From the NCBI GenBank assembly GCA_021844725.1, contig JAKBSX010000165.1:1-6674 (forward strand): a stretch of DNA of 6,674 nt. The letters are read 5' to 3'. Source of the DNA: Actinomycetes bacterium (GTDB taxonomy: Bacteria; Actinomycetota; Acidimicrobiia; Acidimicrobiales; Acidimicrobiaceae). This document shows, one piece after another, positions 1 to 3,612 of this stretch. The position numbers were made by a program, and so were the translations under genes. The notes under the pieces were generated by a model. It was not told the DNA's origin. It searched no databases and saw only the letters and a program-made list of their open reading frames with translations. Position 1 is the stretch's first letter. Each line of letters opens with the position of its first letter.

Positions 1-156
1 GTCAAAAATAACAGGACCATATTCTTCCTCGTTGCAATGAAGAGTGAGGGCGTCAGCCTGCTCTGACGTCAAATCCAGCGTTATGCGGCGATAGGTTATG
101 TGGCCACCAGCATGAATAGCATGGCCTATATATTGAATCACTACTGTCATTTTCAT
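1..156 (-). CDS. Small phage protein, function unknown (3' end outside window)
   Basis: This is the last visible gene of the left minus-strand operon. The start ATG at 156 is preceded by AGGAG seven bases upstream, and the frame stays open for all 52 codons to the window edge, so the C-terminus is missing. A second ATG two codons in (150) is less well placed. It begins two bases after the stop of the gene at 159-542, and its SD lies inside that gene's last codons, so the two are probably translationally coupled. The visible protein starts MKMTVVIQYIGHAIHAGG and continues with a segment containing LDLTSEQADAL and NEEEYGPVIF. The alternating hydrophobic pattern suggests a small beta-rich fold followed by a short helix. 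The E-Q-A-L / EEYGP pattern resembles small phage proteins I have seen next to recombination genes, but I cannot name a family. Confidence 0.75.
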   Translation of the reverse strand, partial: MKMTVVIQYIGHAIHAGGHITYRRITLDLTSEQADALTLHCNEEEYGPVIFD

Positions 157-158
157 GA

Positions 159-542
159 TCAATCTCCTTTTTCCATAAACGTAGGTCGCCCCGTACTCTC
201 GCTCACAATCCCCTCAAGCCGAGCGTCACCATCTACCTTCCGCAACTCCTTGAGAACCGGCACGGCGGTCCACTCGAAAGCAGCCTGGAGATTATCAGGA
301 AGAGAGTCCCAGATTGCGTCAAGGGCTTCGGAGTCTATCTTCCTGGTGAGCTTGAACTGAATTTTGATCCTGTCGTTCAAGTGAACTGTTCCTTCAGGAA
401 CGGATTCCGCGTAAGTCAGCAGTTCATCTTCCACCTGACGACGCCGCGCTTGCAGCATTTTTTCTTCGTGTTTTAGCGCCAGCCATTCGGCAGTTAGCAC
501 GTCTACGGGGTCTTTGTGGATTATACGCTTTACATTGCTCAT
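159..542 (-). CDS. Phage protein, DUF7173-like, function unknown
   Basis: A 127-residue protein with a strong SD (AGGAG, seven bases before the ATG at 542). Residues 15-48 are a charged helix, probably a coiled coil (ALKHEEKMLQARRRQVEDEL). Residues 52-66 form a short beta segment (TVHLNDRIKIQFKLTRK). Residues 70-92 are helical (IDSEALDAIWDSLPDNLQ), followed by the aromatic FEW. The tail ends STGRPTF near residues 116-122. This order, a coiled coil, a beta hairpin, an 'xIDxxALxxIWxxLP' helix and a terminal 'xRPxF', resembles the phage domain of unknown function I recall as DUF7173. That assignment is from memory and was not searched. A 51-base gap separates it from the gene upstream; I see no convincing promoter in the gap. 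It probably belongs to the same transcript as its neighbours. Its role is unknown. In phages such proteins often sit near exonuclease and single-strand-binding genes. Confidence 0.85.
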   Translation of the reverse strand: MSNVKRIIHKDPVDVLTAEWLALKHEEKMLQARRRQVEDELLTYAESVPEGTVHLNDRIKIQFKLTRKIDSEALDAIWDSLPDNLQAAFEWTAVPVLKELRKVDGDARLEGIVSESTGRPTFMEKGD

Positions 543-593
543 TTGAGTTCTCCTTTCCGTTTTGTTCAGTAGGTGTAGTGTAGCAAGTATGGA

Positions 594-785
594 TTAGGAT
601 GTCAACACGTCTGATTCTTCGTGAACGTCACGAATCGTTTGATCCAAGGCAGAACGAGAAATATAGGTAATAACCTCCGAACCCGGACGGGCTATTTTCG
701 CTCCGCCAGACGGTAACATTCCAGCAATCAGGAACAATTCTCCGCCAAGAAACACTTTGTCACCTGTCTTCCAGTCTTTTTTCAT
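594..785 (-). CDS. Small basic phage protein, possible SH3/KOW-like barrel, unknown
   Basis: A 63-residue protein. I chose the ATG at 785 (MKKDWKTGDKVF) because a GAGGA sequence lies about eight bases upstream and the start then falls four bases after the stop of the preceding gene. An in-frame ATG at 803 would add six residues but overlap that gene and lacks its own SD. The sequence begins W-K-x-G-D-K-V-F-L-G-G and then alternates hydrophobic and turn residues (FLIAGMLPSGG, AKIARPGSEVITYI). That pattern suits a small beta-barrel of the kind that often starts with 'GDxV'. The C-terminus is a short acidic helix. No catalytic motif is visible. It is the third gene of a compact minus-strand operon driven from near 1210-1238. 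The function is not known. Confidence 0.8.
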   Translation of the reverse strand: MKKDWKTGDKVFLGGELFLIAGMLPSGGAKIARPGSEVITYISRSALDQTIRDVHEESDVLTS

Positions 786-789
786 GTCG

Positions 790-978
790 TTAGTCCTCAT
801 CATCCAGAGACTCTATAGTTACACGTATCCTCGATAAGTCACTACGGCACCACTTTACCGTTGTATCAATTTCCTTCTTTACACGCTCAATGAGATTGTC
901 ATCGCAGCAATCGTTTACAATCACGATTTTCCCACTCATCAACCTAGTTCCACGTAGCCAATCCTGATCCCATCTCAT
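790..978 (-). CDS. Small phage protein, unknown
   Basis: A 62-residue protein starting MRWDQDWLRG. The ATG at 978 has a near-perfect SD (GGAGG, nine bases upstream) and begins one base after the stop of the preceding gene at 980. The longer frame to 1029 would run well into that gene and is not supported. The N-terminus is rich in Trp and Arg. Residues 14-21 form a hydrophobic strand (GKIVIVND), followed by a pair of Cys (DCCDD) and an amphipathic helix (LIERVKKEIDTTVKWC). The C-terminal tail is acidic. Three cysteines in so short a protein are notable, but they do not make a recognisable zinc site. The layout matches a small alpha/beta protein. I do not recognise the family. Confidence 0.78.
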   Translation of the reverse strand: MRWDQDWLRGTRLMSGKIVIVNDCCDDNLIERVKKEIDTTVKWCRSDLSRIRVTIESLDDED

Positions 979-979
979 T

Positions 980-1180
980 TTAGTAGTCCTCCAATACCGC
1001 TTCGGAATATGCCGAATATTCCTTTTCAATCCTCGCTACATCATCCTTAGTCAACTTCTTCTCAATCCATTCTGCTGGGTATCCGTGTCGATCCAGAATG
1101 GTGAACTCGTCTTTGGTAAAAAGTACCTTGCACGGTATGCCTTGGACCTGGCTCTCGAAGTCGTATGGTTGCTTGCTCAT
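980..1180 (-). CDS. Small acidic phage protein, unknown; first gene of left operon
   Basis: A 66-residue protein starting MSKQPYDFES, with CAGGAG about nine bases before the ATG at 1180. It lies directly below a strong minus-strand promoter (1210-1238), with a predicted leader of only about 20 bases, so it is the probable first gene of the left operon. The N-terminal half looks beta-rich (GIPCKVLFTKDEFTILD). The C-terminal half is helical and charged (AEWIEKKLTKDDVARIEKEY). The pattern 'HGYPAEWIEKKLT' suggests a small alpha/beta protein. No known motif is evident. Its stop is one base from the next start, so the two are likely translated together. First genes of phage early operons are often host-takeover or regulatory proteins, but nothing in the sequence proves that here. 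Confidence 0.8.
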   Translation of the reverse strand: MSKQPYDFESQVQGIPCKVLFTKDEFTILDRHGYPAEWIEKKLTKDDVARIEKEYSAYSEAVLEDY

Positions 1181-1209
1181 CGTAGTGTGCTCCTGTAGTT
1201 GTTGGGTAG

Positions 1210-1238
1210 AGCATAGCGCGGCCCCGCTAGTCTGTCAA
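1210..1238 (-). promoter_or_regulatory. Sigma70-like promoter of the left (minus) operon
   Basis: On the minus strand a perfect -35 box TTGACA (1238 down to 1233) is followed by exactly 17 bases and a -10 box TATGCT (1215 down to 1210; four of six consensus bases, including the critical second A and last T). The predicted start of transcription is near 1203. This leaves a leader of roughly 23 bases with its SD before the gene starting at 1180. The -35 box lies in the left arm of the perfect inverted repeat shared with the divergent promoter. Confidence 0.75.
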
Positions 1239-1270
1239 CACCTTTTTGGAGACGGTTGAGGGTGTTGACA
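1233..1270. repeat. Perfect 10-base inverted repeat spanning two divergent -35 boxes
   Basis: TGTCAACACC at 1233-1242 is the exact reverse complement of GGTGTTGACA at 1261-1270, with 18 bases between the arms. Each arm contains a perfect TTGACA -35 box pointing outward, so the two divergent promoters are symmetric about 1251/1252. Arm centres are 28 bases apart, under three helical turns. A dimeric regulator, or competition between two polymerases, could act here. It could also fold as a stem-loop in RNA, but no U-tract follows, so it is not a terminator. Confidence 0.8.
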
Positions 1271-1293
1271 AAGAGGTGGGCGGCGTGTAACAT
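1265..1293 (+). promoter_or_regulatory. Sigma70-like promoter, rightward, upstream copy
   Basis: A perfect TTGACA (1265-1270), 17-base spacer and TAACAT (1288-1293; four of six consensus bases) face right. Transcription would start near 1300, about 280 bases before the first confident plus gene. The product would be a long leader covering the 36-base repeats and the 34-codon ORF, unless it stops early. The bases around its -10 box (GTGTA, then TTGGG and TTGT) resemble those of the second rightward promoter at 1521-1549, which suggests duplication or a shared regulator. Confidence 0.55.
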
Positions 1294-1300
1294 TGGGGTT

Positions 1301-1398
1301 GTAGTCAGGCATCGCAAGCATCCCAGCAAGTGAAAACGTGTCAAACAACATAAGCAACCCAAAGACAAATAGCGTGTCAAAAAATGAAAGCAACCCAA
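1301..1398. repeat. Three direct repeats at exact 36-base period
   Basis: Copies lie at 1301-1326, 1337-1362 and 1373-1398, each starting exactly 36 bases after the last. The second and third agree at 22 of 26 positions by hand alignment. The first is degenerate but agrees with the second at 16 of 26. The conserved core on the plus strand is GTCA near the start and AAGCA-N-CCCA near the end. On the minus strand the two good copies read TTGGGTTGCTT, then a variable stretch, then TTGACACG. Each good copy therefore holds a perfect minus-strand TTGACA. They may be operators, replication iterons or decayed tandem promoters. A weak -10-like TGCTT lies 17-18 bases beyond each TTGACA. Confidence 0.7.
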
Positions 1399-1410
1399 TA
1401 GTGCGTCAAG

Positions 1411-1515
1411 ATGTTCCTGATCGACTTGCACCGCGAATGGCGGAAGCTAGAAGGATTTGCGCCGACCGTGCCGTATCATGTCGCCAAGTTGGGTTTGCGG
1501 GATCATGCCGCCTGA
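1411..1515 (+). CDS. Doubtful 34-residue ORF in control region
   Basis: An ATG-started frame of 34 codons ends with TGA six bases before the -35 box of the second rightward promoter. The peptide (MFLIDLHREWRKLEG, then FAPTVPYHVAKLGLRD) has a natural-looking mix of residues and a basic amphipathic helix. An in-frame stop at 1399 limits it upstream. I see no clear SD before the ATG. It could be a leader peptide of a transcript from the promoter at 1265-1293, a remnant of a lost gene, or chance. I report it only because it fills the otherwise unexplained part of this region. Confidence 0.22.
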   Translation: MFLIDLHREWRKLEGFAPTVPYHVAKLGLRDHAA

Positions 1516-1520
1516 TCGTG

Positions 1521-1549
1521 TTGACATGTATGGTTTGGTAGTGTAGACT
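1521..1549 (+). promoter_or_regulatory. Sigma70-like promoter of the central (plus) operon
   Basis: A perfect TTGACA (1521-1526) with a 17-base spacer leads to TAGACT (1544-1549; four of six consensus bases). The predicted transcription start is near 1556, giving a leader of about 25 bases that holds the SD (AGGAG at 1570-1574) of the gene at 1581. A small interrupted palindrome (GATCA, seven bases, TGATC) lies at 1501-1517, just upstream of the -35 box, and could be an operator. Confidence 0.72.
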
Positions 1550-1580
1550 TGGGCTGTCGAATCACGGATAGGAGAACGAC

Positions 1581-2048
1581 ATGGCACACGAATGGAAGGT
1601 AGGTGATCGGTTTACGTTGGAGTTTGAGGTAACAGGATGGTCTGGGGAGTGGCTCGAATGCAAAACAATGAGCTCTGCTAGACGCGCGTTTCCTCCATCG
1701 GATATGCAATACGCCAAACTCATCAAACCCGCAGCCCCAGAGCCGCAAAAGCTGGATACCAGTAAGCCGATGCGTTTGCTTGGAAGCGACGAAGCATCTT
1801 TCACCTTTTTGCAACGGGCTACCAATGGAATGTTAATCATTAAATGGGATTCTGGATCGCTCGATGTCATCGACGAATCAGAAGTGGAAAACATCCCAGA
1901 GCCGAAGATAATGGGGCGCCGCGAGGCGGTATTGTTGAGTAACGGCGACACTGTGTGGGCAACCCCGTCGGACTTTTGGCATCGTTACCCCATTATTGGC
2001 CGCGCATGGGTAGATATCACTGAGGGCGCCGGGATGGGGGAATTATGA
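1581..2048 (+). CDS. Phage protein, possible beta-barrel repeat, unknown
   Basis: A 155-residue protein and first gene of the rightward operon. The ATG has an AGGAG SD six bases upstream and a consensus promoter about 30 bases before that. The N-terminal third (HEWKVGDRFTLEFEVT, then GEWLECKTM) alternates hydrophobic residues like a small barrel that starts 'W-x-V-G-D'. A Pro-rich linker (KPAAPEPQKLD) lies near residues 49-59. The middle (FTFLQRATNGMLIIKWDSG) and the C-terminal third (REAVLLSNGDTVWATP) again look beta-rich. It may be two or three small barrel modules in tandem. No enzyme motif is visible. It ends in an ATGA overlap with the next gene, so translation is coupled. It may be an accessory or host-interaction factor, but this is inference from position only. 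Confidence 0.85.
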   Translation: MAHEWKVGDRFTLEFEVTGWSGEWLECKTMSSARRAFPPSDMQYAKLIKPAAPEPQKLDTSKPMRLLGSDEASFTFLQRATNGMLIIKWDSGSLDVIDESEVENIPEPKIMGRREAVLLSNGDTVWATPSDFWHRYPIIGRAWVDITEGAGMGEL

Positions 2049-2356
2049 GCGCGCCTGAAAAGATTTACCGGTCAGAAACAAGAAGTCCTACCCATGTAAT
2101 TTATTACGGAGAGGATCGGCGCGTTGGGGAAAATATTACCTATATCCGCGCTGACATCCACAAGGTTGAGATCGACGCGCTCAAGGCCCAACTCGCCCTT
2201 GCAAAAGAGCTTCTTGAGGATTGGCGCGATGCAGTCACCATACCGCGTACCAACTGCTCGTGCCATATCAGCGCACCATGCAATGATTGCTATGAATGGG
2301 GCGCACTCCGTGAGACGACAGTGCATACTGAAAGGCTGTTGAGAGAAAAATCATGA
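2045..2356 (+). CDS. Small Cys-containing phage protein with coiled coil, unknown
   Basis: A 103-residue protein starting in an ATGA overlap with the previous gene; GGGGG lies four bases before the start. The N-terminus (PEKIYRSE, later ITYIRADIHK) matches a pattern frequent in small phage proteins, in which 'YIRAD' precedes a helix. Residues 40-60 form that helix (EIDALKAQLALAKELLEDW), probably a coiled coil. Residues 71-82 hold a cluster C71-x-C73-H74-x4-C79-x2-C82, which could bind one zinc ion. The C-terminus is helical. It has no recognised enzyme domain. Its stop overlaps the next start by four bases (ATGA at 2353), which keeps it in the coupled set. Confidence 0.85.
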   Translation: MSAPEKIYRSETRSPTHVIYYGEDRRVGENITYIRADIHKVEIDALKAQLALAKELLEDWRDAVTIPRTNCSCHISAPCNDCYEWGALRETTVHTERLLREKS

Positions 2357-2775
2357 CAATCCAAAGTTACGAAATTCGCGCACTGGATGGCTTCGGGGGA
2401 CGTATTCATTGGATTCCGTCGGTCCTTGGCGCGTGGTGTCCGGCTGACTCGGTGAGAAGGCTGGAGGCTGATATGAAGGCTTTGCGGGCAGAACTCGACG
2501 CATCTATCGCGGCGAGGGAAGAAATGCAATTGGGTGGTAACAGGATGGGTGAATCTTTGCGGTCTGCCAGGGAAGAATTAGCGGACTTAAAGGCCGAGTT
2601 GGCCGAACTGAAAGCGCCGCCCAAGGTGTTGAGGGCGGAGGAGGTGACGGAGGTTGGTTACTACTGGCATAAATCAGGAAAAGAATGGGAAATCGTAGAG
2701 TATTACCCATGCAGCGGGTTTGAATTTCCAGATTTCGGCCAATTCATCGGCCCCATCCAGATGTCGGAGGTGTGA
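2353..2775 (+). CDS. Coiled-coil phage protein with small C-terminal aromatic module
   Basis: A 140-residue protein with the ATG in an ATGA overlap; the SD is weak (GAGAG), as expected for a coupled start. Residues 33-88 form a long heptad-rich helix (VRRLEADMKALRAELD, later LRSAREELADLKAELAELK), a likely coiled coil and oligomerisation segment. After the PP break at 89-90 comes a separate module of about 40 residues with VGYYWHKSGKEWEIVEYY and later FGQFIGPI. The 'GYYW...W.IVE.Y...F.GPI' pattern is one I associate with short C-terminal modules shared among unrelated small phage proteins. Its job is unknown. The shared module makes it a candidate product of domain shuffling inside phage accessory regions. 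Confidence 0.85.
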   Translation: MTIQSYEIRALDGFGGRIHWIPSVLGAWCPADSVRRLEADMKALRAELDASIAAREEMQLGGNRMGESLRSAREELADLKAELAELKAPPKVLRAEEVTEVGYYWHKSGKEWEIVEYYPCSGFEFPDFGQFIGPIQMSEV

Positions 2776-2781
2776 AGCATT

Positions 2782-3078
2782 ATGATTAGCGACGAGAAGT
2801 TGAAAGCATTGGCAGAGGTTGCTGCTGAAAATGTGGAGAAAGACGAGCAAGCTTCAGGCTTGATGCGCCAATCACTTGTACACGAGCTATGTGCTGAACT
2901 CATCCAGAGGCGAGAAGCCGAGCCCAAAGCCAACTCATGGGACGATGGGTCAGACTGGGCGGTTGCTCGCCGACTAGCGCGGCCTTCACCCGCGTGGATT
3001 CATTACGATGAAAAAGCACACAAGGCCATTCTCGACGGAAAAATCTTTCTAGATACGCTGGAGGAGCGCCCGAAATGA
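2782..3078 (+). CDS. Small acidic helical phage protein, unknown
   Basis: A 98-residue protein, six bases after the preceding stop, with GGAGG at 2766-2770 (spacing 11, slightly long). Residues 1-45 are helical and acidic (DEKLKALAEVAAENVEKD, then LVHELCAELIQRREAE). After residue 50 come a Trp/Asp-rich stretch (SWDDGSDWAVARRLARPSP), an aromatic IHYD and a final helix. I do not recognise a family. It overlaps the next start by four bases (ATGA at 3075). The context is the fourth gene of a five-gene coupled operon. Confidence 0.82.
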   Translation: MISDEKLKALAEVAAENVEKDEQASGLMRQSLVHELCAELIQRREAEPKANSWDDGSDWAVARRLARPSPAWIHYDEKAHKAILDGKIFLDTLEERPK

Positions 3079-3251
3079 CCAACCACCTAACCACCCTAAA
3101 GCAGTTCCAAGCGTGGCGCAGAGATACCAGCGACAGCCAGGAAATCCCCATGCCGGACCCGAAGGAGATCGGGAAGGCGTTGGATTGGGCAATCAGGGAG
3201 TTGGAGAAAGCTAAGCGTGGTCCTGTACATAACCCAAAAAGAACCCCCTAG
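3075..3251 (+). CDS. 58-residue phage protein overlapping the convergent nuclease gene
   Basis: This short frame starts in an ATGA overlap with the previous gene and has a very strong SD (GGAGGAG at 3060-3066), which is good evidence that it is real. The protein begins MTNHLTTLKQFQAWRRDTS and contains MPDPKEIGKALDWAIRELEK before a basic tail. The 'L-x-x-F-x-x-W-R-R ... P-x-P-x-x-I-G-x-A-L-D-x-A-I' pattern matches tiny phage proteins I have seen in accessory operons, with no assigned function. The stop TAG at 3249 lies 41 bases inside the 3' end of the opposing VRR-NUC gene, so the two operons overlap tail to tail with no room for a normal terminator between them. Confidence 0.8.
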   Translation: MTNHLTTLKQFQAWRRDTSDSQEIPMPDPKEIGKALDWAIRELEKAKRGPVHNPKRTP

Positions 3252-3612
3252 CCGCCTCCCACCCAAGCGCCACACCAACTATACAACCTGCCTCTTTCGC
3301 AGCCAGTAGATATTCTTGCTGGCCGTCTTGCCATGTGGATTTTGTATGATCTCGGCGCTTGAGTTCGCATAAAAAAGTAGGGCTTCCAGGAACAACAATG
3401 TCCGGTGCTCCGGCTGTCATGCCTTCCGCTTTCTGCATAATCGTCTGCGAGTAGTGGCGCTTTCCTTCGTTGCGCGGGTGAATGGCGATCAATCCATAAC
3501 TGTGCGGATATTGCATTCGTATCCACTGAAAAAAAGTCACCTGTTCAGCGGTTTCCGTAGGACAATTGCCACGCCAGGACATATCTCCGTACACTGGTAT
3601 TTCAGGGTGCAT
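3211..3612 (-). CDS. VRR-NUC domain nuclease
   Basis: A small nuclease of the VRR-NUC family, part of the PD-(D/E)XK superfamily; known members cut branched DNA such as Holliday or flap structures. From the start at 3612 the protein has 133 residues. An N-terminal helix (TETAEQVTFFQWIRMQYP) is followed by NEGKR at 48-52, GAPD at 68-71 (Asp71 catalytic) and CELK at 82-85 (Glu83 and Lys85 of the E-x-K). Next come the conserved QQEYLLAAKEAG helix and the IVGVALGWEAA strand-helix. The start is uncertain. I chose ATG 3612, which overlaps the helicase end by 11 bases with GGAG 16 bases upstream. ATG 3645 has no SD, and ATG 3582 has GGAG too close at two bases. A frame runs to 3723 but lies inside the helicase. 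It probably works with the adjacent helicase in phage replication or recombination. Confidence 0.9.
   Translation of the reverse strand: MHPEIPVYGDMSWRGNCPTETAEQVTFFQWIRMQYPHSYGLIAIHPRNEGKRHYSQTIMQKAEGMTAGAPDIVVPGSPTFLCELKRRDHTKSTWQDGQQEYLLAAKEAGCIVGVALGWEAARGFFLGYVQDHA

Larger units (their letters stand above)
1181..1580. promoter_or_regulatory. Divergent control region between two phage operons
   Basis: About 400 bases with no confident gene, between the minus-strand gene starting at 1180 and the plus-strand gene starting at 1581. It contains three promoter-like sequences, a perfect 10-base inverted repeat, three direct repeats at a 36-base period, and a doubtful 34-codon ORF; these are listed separately. 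Counting by eye, the pentamer TTGAC (either strand) occurs six times: plus at 1265 and 1521; minus starting at 1238, 1344, 1380 and 1409. TTGGG (either strand) occurs six times: plus at 1202, 1293, 1489 and 1549; as CCCAA at 1358 and 1394. Less than one of each is expected by chance in 400 bases. This density suggests a shared regulator or duplicated promoter parts. Confidence 0.75.

Noticed and set aside
100..360. Plus-strand 86-codon frame at the left end
   Set aside because: Opposite two coupled minus-strand genes with strong SD sites.
1233..1270. Inverted repeat as a transcription terminator
   Set aside because: The stem is perfect, but no U-tract follows on either strand and both arms are better explained as -35 boxes of active promoters.
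1301..1398. 36-base repeats as a CRISPR array
   Set aside because: Copies are degenerate, only about ten bases separate them, and there are no unique spacers of normal length or cas genes.
1177..1431. Minus-strand 84-codon frame across the control region, ending in an ATGA overlap with the gene at 980-1180
   Set aside because: It starts at GTG with no SD, runs through the strong leftward promoter, and its Leu/Cys-rich sequence shows 12-residue repeats (LGC..CLT) that simply reflect the 36-base DNA repeats being a multiple of three. The ATGA junction keeps a small chance that it is real.
1338..1541. Plus-strand 67-codon frame over the repeats
   Set aside because: No SD, low-complexity start (SNNISNPKTNSVSKNESNP) made of the repeats, and it covers the -35 box of the plus promoter.
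1503..1951. Two overlapping minus-strand frames opposite the gene at 1581-2048
   Set aside because: Antisense shadows; the plus-strand gene has a strong SD, a promoter and coupling to its neighbour.
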